Assembly (NCBI RefSeq): GCF_014256275.1
Contig: NZ_JACCFE010000002.1
Span: 1,178,001 to 1,242,000, forward strand
Origin: Rhodococcus sp. 4CII
Lineage (GTDB): Bacteria; Actinomycetota; Actinomycetes; Mycobacteriales; Mycobacteriaceae
Direction of reading: 5' to 3'
Length of the DNA stretch: 64,000 nucleotides
The notes beneath the pieces are model-generated. The model was not told the origin of the DNA and searched no databases. It was given only the letters and a program-made list of their open reading frames with translations. A program made the position numbers and the translations under genes. The first letter of the stretch is position 1; each line of letters starts with the position of its first letter. Below, one piece after another: positions 35,414-45,200 of the stretch.

Positions 35414-37159
35414 CCGGCTGTCGCGGTCGCGCTGGAACTTTCCACCGCCCCGATCGTCTCGGCCACCGCGGCCCGGACGACCCGTCGGCGGACCCGAATC
35501 CGGCTGCAGCTGGATCAGCACCCCGGAGATCCGGGTACGACGCAGGGCTTCGAGGGTCTCGCTGGACAGGTCGGCGGGCAATTCCACCAGGCTGTGGTCC
35601 GGCCGGATGCTGATGTGCCCGAAGTCACTGCGCCGCAACCCGCCCTCGTTCGCGATGGCCCCGACGATCGCGCCCGGCACCACACGGTGCCGCTTGCCGA
35701 CGGCGATGCGGTAGGTCGCGAGCTCCTGGCCCTCCGGTCCGCGGGACCGCGTCGGCGGGCCGTCGTCGAAGCGGCGAGCGGGACGTTCGCGCGGCTCACG
35801 CTCGCGGCGGGGCGCGGGCGGCGGTTCGGGCGCCATGAGGAACGCCTCGCCGTCGCGCGACTGCACGGCCAGCGCCGCCGCGATGTCGGCGAGCGGCACG
35901 TCGTGCTCCTGCTCGTAGTCCTCGATCATCTTGCGGAACAACGCCAGATTGTCGGAGGTGAGGCTCTCGGTGATCGAGTCGCCGAACTTGGACACCCGCT
36001 GCGCGTTGACGTCGTCGACGCTGGGCAGCTGCATCTCGGCCAGCGGCTGACGCGTCGCCTTCTCGATGGCCTTGAGCAGGTGCCGCTCGCGCGGTGCCAC
36101 GAACAGCAGCGCCTCGCCCGCGCGTCCGGCGCGACCGGTGCGGCCGATCCGGTGGACGTACGACTCCGTGTCGTGCGGGATGTCGTAGTTGACGACGTGG
36201 GAGATCCGATCGACGTCCAGCCCACGTGCGGCCACGTCGGTGGCCACGAGGATGTCGAGGGCGCCGCTCTTGAGCTGACCGATGGTGCGTTCACGCTGGG
36301 CCTGCACGATGTCGCCGTTGATGGCCGCCGCCGAGAATCCGCGCGAGCGCAGTCTCTCCGCAAGATCCTCCGTGGCCTGCTTGGTGCGCACGAAGATGAT
36401 CATGGCCTCGAAGTCTTCGACCTCGAGGACACGCGTCAGGGCGTCGAGCTTGCGCTGATGCGCCACCTGGACGTACCGCTGCGAGATGTTGGACGCGGTG
36501 GACGTCTTCGATTTCACCGTGATCTCGACCGGATCGTGCAGGTACTGCTTCGAGATCTTGCGGATCGCGCCCGGCATCGTGGCCGAGAACAGGGCGACCT
36601 GCTTGTATTCGGGTGTGTCGGAGAGGATGCGTTCGACGTCCTCCTGGAAACCCATCTTCAGCATCTCGTCGGCCTCGTCGAGCACGAGGTACGAGAGCTT
36701 GGACAGATCGAGGGTGCCCTTCTCCAGATGGTCGATCACACGACCGGGCGTGCCCACCACGACGTGCGCGCCGCGCCGCAGCCCGGACAGCTGGACGCCG
36801 TAGCTCTGCCCGCCGTAGATCGGCAGGACGTGCAGCCCCGGAATGTGGGCGGAGTACTTGCCGAACGCCTCCGCGACCTGCAAGGCCAGTTCCCGGGTCG
36901 GCGCGAGAACCAATGCTTGCGGCGACTTCTGCGTCAGGTCGATCTTCGAGAGGATCGGCACTGCGAACGCGGCGGTCTTACCGGTGCCGGTCTGTGCCAG
37001 GCCGACGACGTCGTTGCCGGCGAGGAGGGGCGGGATGGTGGCGGCCTGGATCGGCGAGGGCGACTCGTAGCCCACATCGGACAGTGCCTTCAAGACCCGA
37101 TCGTCGATGTCGAGGTCGGCAAAAGTGGGGGGTTCGGGGTCACGCTCGATATCACTCAT
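35396..37159 (-). CDS. DEAD-box ATP-dependent RNA helicase with DbpA RNA-binding domain (CsdA/DeaD-like)
   Basis: This 587-residue SF2 helicase has a Q-motif (SPIQAATIPPLLAG), motif I AQTGTGKT, motif II VLDEADEM, motif III FSATMP and motif VI HRIGRTGRAGR. After the core comes a linker, then a DbpA-like RNA-binding domain (YRIAVGKRHRVVPGAIVGAI...), and a tail of Arg/Gly/Asp (RPGRGGRDDRGGG). Such helicases assist ribosome assembly and RNA decay, often in the cold. The ATG at 37159 (MSDIERDPEPPTFADLDIDD) is the natural start; the ORF extends far upstream without coding character. Confidence 0.92.
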   Translation of the reverse strand: MSDIERDPEPPTFADLDIDDRVLKALSDVGYESPSPIQAATIPPLLAGNDVVGLAQTGTGKTAAFAVPILSKIDLTQKSPQALVLAPTRELALQVAEAFGKYSAHIPGLHVLPIYGGQSYGVQLSGLRRGAHVVVGTPGRVIDHLEKGTLDLSKLSYLVLDEADEMLKMGFQEDVERILSDTPEYKQVALFSATMPGAIRKISKQYLHDPVEITVKSKTSTASNISQRYVQVAHQRKLDALTRVLEVEDFEAMIIFVRTKQATEDLAERLRSRGFSAAAINGDIVQAQRERTIGQLKSGALDILVATDVAARGLDVDRISHVVNYDIPHDTESYVHRIGRTGRAGRAGEALLFVAPRERHLLKAIEKATRQPLAEMQLPSVDDVNAQRVSKFGDSITESLTSDNLALFRKMIEDYEQEHDVPLADIAAALAVQSRDGEAFLMAPEPPPAPRREREPRERPARRFDDGPPTRSRGPEGQELATYRIAVGKRHRVVPGAIVGAIANEGGLRRSDFGHISIRPDHSLVELPADLSSETLEALRRTRISGVLIQLQPDSGPPTGRPGRGGRDDRGGGKFQRDRDSRKRPRE

Positions 37160-37267
37160 TGACCAGCAGTTTAGTGCACGACTCCACACCGCAATGCCAT
37201 GCCGCGGAAATACGCGGCGACCGGGACGGGGAACAGCGCCGCGACGTCGTCGCCTAGCGTGGACGGC

Positions 37268-38065
37268 ATGGTCGATATCGCTGTCATACAGTTCGCTCCC
37301 GGTGAGGACAAGCAGGAGAATCTGCGCACACTCCGCACTCTCGCCGCCGAGGCCGCGGGCCGGGGCGCGAAGGTCGTGGTGGCGCCCGAGTACGCCATGT
37401 TCACCGCACCGCGAACGGACGAGCGGATCGTCGAATCGGCCGAGGGCCTGGACGGGCCGTTCGTCACGGGCCTGGCCGCGACGGCGAAGGAACTCGACGT
37501 CCACCTGGTGGCCGGAGTCAACGAACAACTGCCCGGGGACGATCACATCTCCAACACCCTCGTCGCGATCGGACCGGGCGGCGACATCGCCGCCACGTAC
37601 CGCAAACTCCACCTGTACGACGCGTTCGGCTACAAGGAGTCCGACGTGATCCGCGCGGGTGAGATCGGCACCCCGGAGACCTTCGCCGTCGACGGCCTCA
37701 CGTTCGGCATGCAGACCTGCTACGACCTCCGGTTCCCCGAGGTCACCCGCCGCATCGTCGACGCAGGCGCCGACGTGCTGCTGCTGCCCGCACAGTGGGT
37801 GCCCGGACCGCTCAAGGAGGACCACTGGTCCACACTCGTGCGGGCCCGCGCCATCGAGAACACGGTGTACGTGGCCGCCGCCGACCAGAGCGCGCGAACG
37901 GGCGCCGGCAACAGCATGATCGTCGACCCGATGGGTGTGGTCGTCGCGTCACTCGGTGAACGGGTGGGCGCCGCGGTCGCCGCGGTGGACGCGGACCGGA
38001 TCACCGAGGTGCGGGAGAAGAATCCCGCCCTCGCCCTGCGCCGATTCACCGTGACCGAGATCTGA
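37268..38065 (+). CDS. Carbon-nitrogen hydrolase (nitrilase superfamily amidase)
   Basis: This is a 265-residue enzyme with the Glu-Lys-Cys triad: E41 in VVVAPEYAMF, K113 in ATYRKLHLYDAFGYKE and C151 in MQTCYDLRFPE. YRKLHLYDAFG and CYDLRFPEV resemble omega-amidase/Nit2-type members that hydrolyse small amides such as deaminated glutathione or alpha-ketoglutaramate. The specific substrate cannot be set from sequence. ATG at 37268 is chosen because it opens the conserved MVDIAVIQF strand. It diverges from the helicase gene. Confidence 0.88.
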   Translation: MVDIAVIQFAPGEDKQENLRTLRTLAAEAAGRGAKVVVAPEYAMFTAPRTDERIVESAEGLDGPFVTGLAATAKELDVHLVAGVNEQLPGDDHISNTLVAIGPGGDIAATYRKLHLYDAFGYKESDVIRAGEIGTPETFAVDGLTFGMQTCYDLRFPEVTRRIVDAGADVLLLPAQWVPGPLKEDHWSTLVRARAIENTVYVAAADQSARTGAGNSMIVDPMGVVVASLGERVGAAVAAVDADRITEVREKNPALALRRFTVTEI

Positions 38066-38125
38066 CCGACGCGATCGGGAGTAGCGTCGAAGTCGAAGCG
38101 TTCTCCCCGATTCACGGAGCGTTCG

Positions 38126-38755
38126 ATGCTGTACACCAGTCGCGCCGACGCCGGTCGCCGACTGGCCGCCGCACTCGGCCACCTGCGCGGCACCGACCTG
38201 GTGGTGCTCGGTCTGCCACGCGGCGGAGTGCCGGTCGCCTTCGAGATCGCCGCCGCACTGTCGGCCCCCCTCGACGTCGTGCTCGTCCGCAAACTGGGTG
38301 TCCCGTGGCAGCCGGAACTCGCCATGGGCGCCATCGGCGAGGGCGAGTCCCGGGTGATCAACGACGACGTTCTCCGGATCGCGCGGATCAGCAAGACCGC
38401 GCTCGCCATGGTCGAGGCGAAGGAGCGCCACGAACTCGCACGGCGGGCCCGGGTGCTGCGGGGCGGCAGGCCGCGCACGTCTCTGAAGGGCCGTACGGCC
38501 GTTCTCGTCGACGACGGGATGGCCACGGGCGCGACCGCGGCGGTGGCCTGCCAATCGGTGAAAAAACTGGGCGCGGCGCGCGTGGTCGTCGCCGTCCCGG
38601 TTGCCGCGCCGGAGGCAGTCGGGCGCCTCCGGGTGACCGCCGACGAGGTGATCTGCCCATACACCCCAGCCGATCTCGGCGGCGTCGGCGCTGCGTACGA
38701 CGATTTCCATCAACTCTCGGACAGCGAGGTCACAGAACTGCTGGCCTCCCTCTGA
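38126..38755 (+). CDS. Phosphoribosyltransferase-family protein
   Basis: This 209-residue type I PRTase fold protein has the PRPP loop AVLVDDGMATGATAAVA (about 129-145) and an N-terminal GLPRGGVPVAFEIA loop. MLYTSRADAGRRLAAAL matches the stand-alone PRTase-like proteins of actinobacteria that are often found near stress genes and sometimes fused to hydrolases. The base substrate is unknown. It lies 60 bp after the nitrilase gene on the same strand and may be co-transcribed. The start is ATG at 38126. Confidence 0.83.
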   Translation: MLYTSRADAGRRLAAALGHLRGTDLVVLGLPRGGVPVAFEIAAALSAPLDVVLVRKLGVPWQPELAMGAIGEGESRVINDDVLRIARISKTALAMVEAKERHELARRARVLRGGRPRTSLKGRTAVLVDDGMATGATAAVACQSVKKLGAARVVVAVPVAAPEAVGRLRVTADEVICPYTPADLGGVGAAYDDFHQLSDSEVTELLASL

Positions 38756-38854
38756 CGGTCGTTCTCGAGGAATCTTCAGCTCCGGTGCAACGTTCCCGAA
38801 GGCCCTGTCGATACACCGGACAGAGCACAGAACAGACTGCCTTTGGAGGATCTC

Positions 38855-39559
38855 GTGACCGTCTCTGCCGATACCATCGAAACCGTCGTCACCGCCTGCC
38901 GCGACCGATTGGGCGACCCCTCCGGCTGGGTCACCTCCGATGCCTATCGGCACAGCCTCGCCCTCTGCATCATCGAATCGGTGCAGTCGAGCGCAGGCCA
39001 CAGCGAGGTCGCCGTCGTCGACCGTTACCTGGCGTACCGGCGGGCACACCCCGATCAGCCCCTCACCGACGGTGCCCGCGACCTGCTCCGCACGTTCGAG
39101 GAGGCAGGCAGCTCGGATCAGTGGGCGGGCAAGGTCGGCTCGTACAAACGGCGGTACACCGCCACGGGGGTGCCGATCGAGGCTCGGCACATCCAGCAGG
39201 CGGCCGAGCGGCTCCACCAGCTCCGCATCAACAGCATCGACGACCTTCTGGAGGCCGCGCGCGACGAGGCCGCCCTGGAGCAGATCCACGACGCCTGGGT
39301 CGAGGTGTGTGGTGAGAGCAGCGACGTCACGTGGGCACACTTCCTGATGCTCGCCGGGATTCCCGGGGTCCGGCCGAACCGGGTCGCGGACGTCTTCATC
39401 AGCGGCGCGCTCGGCATCTCCGAGGCCACCGACGACGGTCGTGCCGACGAAATCCTGGAGGCGACCGCGACCGAGCTCGGCGTCGATCCGGATCAGCTGA
39501 ACTACGCGATCCGGCGGTGGCTGTCGGCGAACTCGCGCCGCCTCGAAGAGGCCGCCTGA
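38855..39559 (+). CDS. Conserved hypothetical protein with possible helix-hairpin-helix segment
   Basis: This 234-residue soluble, helical protein has no named catalytic motif. Residues around 165-190 (HFLMLAGIPGVRPNRVADVF) resemble a helix-hairpin-helix, as in DNA-binding or glycosylase-like proteins, and LNYAIRRWLS closes the protein. The function is unknown. GTG at 38855 with TTTGGAGGA upstream is preferred to a TTG at 38843. It follows the PRTase gene by 99 bp. The 139 bp after it show only the promoter region of fadD15. Confidence 0.6.
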   Translation: MTVSADTIETVVTACRDRLGDPSGWVTSDAYRHSLALCIIESVQSSAGHSEVAVVDRYLAYRRAHPDQPLTDGARDLLRTFEEAGSSDQWAGKVGSYKRRYTATGVPIEARHIQQAAERLHQLRINSIDDLLEAARDEAALEQIHDAWVEVCGESSDVTWAHFLMLAGIPGVRPNRVADVFISGALGISEATDDGRADEILEATATELGVDPDQLNYAIRRWLSANSRRLEEAA

Positions 39560-39698
39560 GTTATCAGTTTACGTCGAGTTACACTTATCTCCGCTGGTCA
39601 GAACAGAAGTACACATAACGGACATCGACCCTGGTGCGAAATCAGGACAAATGTGATCGAATGCACATCCGTCATGTCGTTTCAGTGGAGGGGTCATA

Positions 39699-41486
39699 GT
39701 GCGTGAATTCTCGGTACCGCAGTCGTTCTCAATTCCGGAGGACGCCTCCATGGCGGACACGGTCTTCCGTCATGCCGAGGAAGACCCGAAGTTCGTGCCA
39801 TTCAAACGCCCGGGTGACGGCGGCTGGGTAGACGTCACCGCCGCCGAGTTCGCGGAGCAGGTCTCCGCCGTCGCGAAGGGTCTCCTCGCGTCGGGCGTCG
39901 AACTCGGTGACCGCGTCGCGATCCTCTCGGCGACCCGCTACGAATGGGTCGTCATCGACTACGCGATCTGGACGGCAGGCGGCTGCACCGTCGCGATCTA
40001 CGAGACGTCCGCGCCGGATCAGGCGAAGTGGATTCTCGAGGACTCCGGCACGTCGCTGCTGGTCGTCGAGAACGCGAAGCAGGCCGACGCACTCAAGGTC
40101 GTCACCGAGGCCGCGCCGGATCTGCGTGAGGTTCTGCAGATCGAAGGCGGCGCGATCGAGGAACTGTCGAAGCGCGGCGAGAACGTGACCGACGAGCAGT
40201 TGCACGAGCGACGTCACCAGGTGCGCGCGTCGTCGCCCGCGACCCTCATCTACACGTCCGGCACCACCGGCCGCCCGAAAGGCGTGCAGCTGACCCACTC
40301 CAACTTCTACGCCGAGTCGGCGGCCGTGAAGCTGGCGCTGAACGACGCGATGTACGCGGGCCGGCGCACCCTCATGTTCCTGCCACTCGCACACGTCTTC
40401 GCCCGCGCCATCTCGTTCGGTGCGTTCGACGCCAAGGTCACGGTCGCGCACACCGCCGACCTCACCACGCTGCTCGACCAGTTCGCCGCCTTCAAGCCGC
40501 ACTTCATCCTGTCGGTGCCGCGCGTGTTCGAGAAGGTCTACAACTCCGCCAAGCAGAAGGCGTACGACGGCGGTAAGGGCAGCATCTTCGAGAAGGCGTC
40601 CGCGACCGCCATCGCGTTCAGCGAGGCGCAGGACAACGGCGGCCCCGGTCTGGGCCTCAAGCTCAAGCACGCCCTGTTCGACAAGCTCGTCTACTCGAAG
40701 CTGCGCACCGCACTCGGTGGCGAGTGCGACCGCGCCGTCTCCGGTGGTGCCGCGCTCGGCGCACGCCTCGGCCACTTCTTCCGCGGAATCGGCGTCCCGG
40801 TCTACGAGGGCTACGGCCTCACGGAGACCAGCGCCGCCGTTTCGGTGAACACCACCCGCGCCCAGAAGGTCGGCACCGTCGGGAAGCCGATCGACGGTCA
40901 TGCCGCGAAGATCGCCGAGGACGGCGAGCTGCTGCTCAAGGGGCCGGTCGTGTTCGGCGGTTACTGGCACAACGAGCAGGCCACGGCGGATTCGATCCGA
41001 GACGGCTGGTTCCACACCGGCGACCTCGGCTCGATCGACGAAGAAGGCTACGTCTCGATCACCGGCCGCAAGAAGGAGATCATCGTCACCGCCGGCGGCA
41101 AGAACGTGGCGCCGGCAGTCCTCGAGGACGCTCTGCGCGCGCACCCGCTGATCAGCCAGTGCCTCGTGGTCGGCGACGGCAAGCCCTTCATCGGCGCGCT
41201 CATCACCCTCGACTCCGAGACCCTGCCGGGCTGGAAGGAACGCCACGGGCTGGCCGCCGACACCCCCGTGTCCGAGCTGGTCAAGCACCCCGATCTGGTC
41301 GCCGAGATCGACGAGGCCGTGGCCGAGGGCAACAAGAAGGTGTCCAACCCCGAGCGGATCAAGAAGTACCGGATCCTCGAGGTCGACTTCACGCAGGAGA
41401 CCGGTGAGCTCACGCCGACGCTGAAGCTCAAGCGGAACGTCATTCACAAGGAGCACGGCGCCGCCATCGAGGCCATCTACGCGTAA
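39699..41486 (+). CDS. fadD15: Long-chain fatty acid-CoA ligase (FadD15-like)
   Basis: This 595-residue AMP-forming ligase has motif A3 TLIYTSGTTGRPKGVQLTH (about 182-200), YEGYGLTETSAAVSVNT, DGWFHTGDLGSIDEEGYVSI and GRKKEIIVTAGGKNVAP. The length, the GSIFEKASATAIAFSEAQD insert and the VTAGGKNVAP hinge mark the very-long-chain FadD15/LACS group. It makes acyl-CoA for membrane lipids or beta-oxidation. The start is GTG at 39699 with GGAGGGG upstream. A large hairpin follows its stop. Confidence 0.9.
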   Translation: MREFSVPQSFSIPEDASMADTVFRHAEEDPKFVPFKRPGDGGWVDVTAAEFAEQVSAVAKGLLASGVELGDRVAILSATRYEWVVIDYAIWTAGGCTVAIYETSAPDQAKWILEDSGTSLLVVENAKQADALKVVTEAAPDLREVLQIEGGAIEELSKRGENVTDEQLHERRHQVRASSPATLIYTSGTTGRPKGVQLTHSNFYAESAAVKLALNDAMYAGRRTLMFLPLAHVFARAISFGAFDAKVTVAHTADLTTLLDQFAAFKPHFILSVPRVFEKVYNSAKQKAYDGGKGSIFEKASATAIAFSEAQDNGGPGLGLKLKHALFDKLVYSKLRTALGGECDRAVSGGAALGARLGHFFRGIGVPVYEGYGLTETSAAVSVNTTRAQKVGTVGKPIDGHAAKIAEDGELLLKGPVVFGGYWHNEQATADSIRDGWFHTGDLGSIDEEGYVSITGRKKEIIVTAGGKNVAPAVLEDALRAHPLISQCLVVGDGKPFIGALITLDSETLPGWKERHGLAADTPVSELVKHPDLVAEIDEAVAEGNKKVSNPERIKKYRILEVDFTQETGELTPTLKLKRNVIHKEHGAAIEAIYA

Positions 41487-41497
41487 GCGGCTCCGCC

Positions 41498-41555
41498 GCC
41501 CGTGAGTGGCCGGGGAGTGCACAGGAGTGCACAGACTCCTCGGCCACTCACGGGC
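41498..41555. terminator. Large convergent hairpin between fadD15 and hydrolase (GTGAGT family)
   Basis: A 15-bp perfect outer stem is GCCCGTGAGTGGCCG (41498-41512) with 41541-41555. It continues inward through a G-T pair and five further pairs, about 21 in all. The apex holds two copies of GGAGTGCACA (41514-41523 and 41524-41533). It lies 11 bp after the fadD15 stop and covers the hydrolase stop codon (41548-41550). Confidence 0.7.
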
Positions 41556-42180
41556 GTGTCGCACCCAGGACGAAGTCGCGGACCACCGCCGTCACGGTGG
41601 CGTGGACCTTCTCGTGGAGCAGGTCGTGTCCGGCATCGTCGAACTCCCGGAGTTCGAGGCCGCGGACCCCCGCAGCCCAGTCGCGGACGGGATCGATCGG
41701 TGCGATGCGATCGTCCACACCGTGCACCGCGAGCAGCGGCATCCCCACCGACCCGAGCGCCTCCGCCGTCTGCGGCACCGCGGCGGTCTTCGGCATCCCG
41801 CACAGAATCGCGCACCGGAAACCGGTGTCGCCGCGCAGGAGAAGTTCCAGCGAGACCGCGGCGCCCAGGGAGTGCCCCATCAGCGCGAGCGGGACGTCCG
41901 GCGCGTGCTGCCCGGCGAGCCGGGTGAGAAGCGCGGCGTCCTCCGCCAACTCGGCGACCGGCCCCGGATGGTCACCCTCCGACAGGCCGTGGCCCGCCTG
42001 GTCGATACCCCACACCCCGATTCCGGCGGACGTCAGTCCACGCGCGAACCGGTGATAGTGACCCGTGTGCTGACCCATTCCGTGAAGAAACACGAGCTGA
42101 GCGACCGGTCCACCCACCGCACTCCAGTGCCGGTAGTGGATCAGCCCGGAGTGGCCGTCGAAGAAAGGCATGGCTGCCAT
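41548..42180 (-). CDS. Alpha/beta hydrolase (monoacylglycerol lipase/lysophospholipase type)
   Basis: This is a 210-residue serine hydrolase: QLVFLHGMGQHTGHY (oxyanion His-Gly), nucleophile elbow LMGHSLGAAVSLEL, Asp in VHGVDDRIAPIDP and His in FDDAGHDLLHE. The layout is that of monoacylglycerol lipases, and the protein is short for that family because the lid region is small. Start ATG at 42180 or 42171. Its stop codon is inside the hairpin shared with fadD15, and it diverges from the nuclease-helicase gene with only 36 bp between them. The substrate is unproven. Confidence 0.83.
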   Translation of the reverse strand: MAAMPFFDGHSGLIHYRHWSAVGGPVAQLVFLHGMGQHTGHYHRFARGLTSAGIGVWGIDQAGHGLSEGDHPGPVAELAEDAALLTRLAGQHAPDVPLALMGHSLGAAVSLELLLRGDTGFRCAILCGMPKTAAVPQTAEALGSVGMPLLAVHGVDDRIAPIDPVRDWAAGVRGLELREFDDAGHDLLHEKVHATVTAVVRDFVLGATRP

Positions 42181-42216
42181 TCTGGGCCTGTCGCCCCCCG
42201 ATGGCACAATCGGCCT

Positions 42217-45200
42217 GTGTTCCTCCTCGACGACACCATCGTCTACAGCGCCAGCGACCTCTCGGCGGCCGCCACCTGCGAGTTCGCGTTGCTACGGCGG
42301 TTGGATGCCACGCTCGGGCTCGCCGGCGCCGATTCGCCGGGCACGTCGGCCGACGACGATCCCATGCTGCAGCGGACGTCGAGCCTCGGCGACGCCCATG
42401 AACATCGGCGGCTCGCGCGGTTCCGCGCAGAGTTCGGCGACGGGGTGATCACGATGGAGCGGCCCGAGTACACGCGAGTGGGCCTGTTCGACGCCAACCT
42501 GGCCACCGTGGAGGCGATTCGCGGCGGCGCCGACGTCGTGTACCAGGGCACCTTCTTCGACGGCCGCTTCCTCGGTTTCTGCGACTTCCTCGTCCGCGAC
42601 GGCGACACGTACGCCGTCTACGACACCAAATTGTCGCGGCACGCGAAGGTGCCGGCACTCCTCCAGCTCGCCGCGTACGCGGAAGCCCTGGCCGACAACG
42701 GAGTTCCGACGTCACCGGACGTCCACCTCCTGCTCGGTGACGACAGCGACTCCGCACACCCGCTCGGCGACATCGCTCCCGTGTATTCGGCTCGGCGGTC
42801 GTCGCTCGAACGAATCCTCGACGAGCACCACGACGAAGGAACGGTCGCGGAGTGGGGCGACCCCCGGTACACGGCCTGCGGCCGGTGTGACACGTGCACC
42901 CCGGAGGTGGAGCGGCACCGCGACCTCCTGCTGGTGGCGGGCATGCGGTCGACCCAGCGGAGCCGGCTGCTCGCGGCCGGGATCGGGACACTCGACGCGC
43001 TCGCCGCGCATTCCGGCGGAGTCGAGGGGCTTCCCGACCGCACCCTCGAATCGCTTCGCGCCCAGGCCGTTCTGCAGTTGCGTCAGGAATCCACGGGTAC
43101 TCCCGAATTCCAGGTGTACGCCCCGCAGGCGCTGGGCGGGCTGCCGGAACCGGACGACGGCGACATCTTCTTCGACTTCGAGGGAGACCCGTTGTGGGCC
43201 GAGAACGGCTCGACCGACTGGGGTCTCGAGTACCTGTTCGGGGTGGTCGAGGGTCCCGCCGGCCACGCCGTGTTCCGGCCGTTCTGGGCGCACGACCGCG
43301 CCGAGGAACGGCAGGCCCTCGTGGACTTCCTCGACTACGTGACCGCGCGTCGTCAGCGGCACCCGAACATGCACATCTACCACTACGCCGCGTACGAGAA
43401 GTCGGCGTTGCTGCGACTGGCAGGACGGCACGGCGTCGGGGAGGAGACGGTCGACGCCCTGCTGCGCGACAACGTCCTGGTCGACCTGTACCCGGTAGTG
43501 CGCGCGTGCCTGCGCATCGGCGAACGTTCGTACAGCATCAAGAAACTCGAACCGCTGTACATGCCGGAGCGACCGCGCGACGGCGACGTAACCAACGCCG
43601 CCGCGTCGGTGGTCGCGTACGCCGACTACTGCGATCACCGCGACAACGGCCGCGAAGACGAAGCACGCGCGTTGCTGCAGGGCATCGCCGCCTACAACGA
43701 GTACGACTGCGATTCGACGCTGCGACTGCGGGACTGGCTGATCGGCCAGGCGGAGACGCACGGCGTGCTCCTCCGCCCGCCCGGTGACGAACCCACCGCG
43801 GTGACCGAGGACTGCACGCCTGCGGAGGCGGCGTTGCGCGAGTTCGCCGGGCACGGTCCGAGCGAGCACCGGGGCCACGATCAGCAGGCGGCTGCCCTCA
43901 TGGCGGCGGCGGTCGGCTATCACCGCCGCGAACGGAAACCGTTCTGGTGGGCGCACTTCGATCGGCTGACCGTCCCGCACGACGAGTTGTCGGACATCCG
44001 GGACGTCCTGGTGGTGTCGTCGGCGGTCGTCGAGGAGAACTGGCACAAGAGCACGCCGCGGCAGCGTAAGCTGCGCCGGCGACTCGAACTCACCGGCCGG
44101 TTCGGCACCGGGAGCACCGTGGGACCAAAGTCCACGATGTACGCGCTGTACGACGCTCCCGCCCCCGAGGCCGTCGCGGGCGACAATCCGCAGCAGCGGG
44201 GAACATGCACGGTCAACGTTCTCGAGGTCGGGAAGGACGGCCGCCGCCGCGACGTGGTGATCGTGGAGGAACTCCTGAACGGCGAGGAGTACGGGCAACT
44301 TCCGACGGCGATCACCCCGGGCCCGCCGATCACGACCGATCGCATCGAATCGTCCATCGCCGTGGCCGCGGACGGCATGTGCTCGCCGCTGCCGGACCTC
44401 CCGCGGTGCGCGCCGGTCGACATTCTCCGGCGATCCGACCCGCGCACGCGGAGCGGGAACCCGCTTCCGCCCGTCGACGGGACGAACTATGCGGGCGCGA
44501 TCACCGCGGCGCTCCTCGACCTCGACGCCTCGTACGTCGCCGTGCAGGGTCCTCCCGGCACCGGCAAGACGTACACCGGGGCCCGGGTGATCAAGGCACT
44601 CGTCGAGCAACACCAGTGGCGGATCGGTGTTGTCGCGCAGTCACATTCGGTCATCGAAAACATGCTCGGCGGCGTCGTGAAAGCCGGCCTTCCCGCCGAG
44701 ATGGTCGCGAAGAAGGACGGCAGGCATCGCTCCGCGACCTGGACCGACATCAGTTCCCAGGACTACCCCGGGTTCATCGGCCAGGCGAAGGGAAGGGGGT
44801 GCGTGATCGGCGGGACGGCATGGGACTTCGCGAACACCGACCGTGTTCCGCCCGGCAGCCTCGACCTCCTGGTCATCGACGAGGCCGGGCAGTTCGCGCT
44901 GGCCAACACCATCGCGGTGGGCGGCGCGGCCCGGAATCTGCTCCTTCTCGGCGATCCTCAGCAGCTCCCGCAGGTCAGCCAGGGCACCCATCCCGAACCG
45001 GTCGACGCGTCGGCACTCGGGTGGCTCGCCGAGGGACACGGGGCGCTGCCCGCGAGCCGCGGTTACTTCCTCGAACGCACATGGCGGATGCATCCGGACC
45101 TCTGTGCGCCCGTGTCGGCGCTCTCGTACGACGGCAAGCTGCGTTCACAGGAATCAGCCGGTGCCGCAAGACAACTCGGCGGCATCGAACCGGGCGTGCA

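Noticed and set aside
42712..44613. A 633-codon minus-strand frame inside the nuclease-helicase gene
   Set aside because: It lies fully within a gene with conserved nuclease, exonuclease and helicase motifs; the antisense frame is low complexity.
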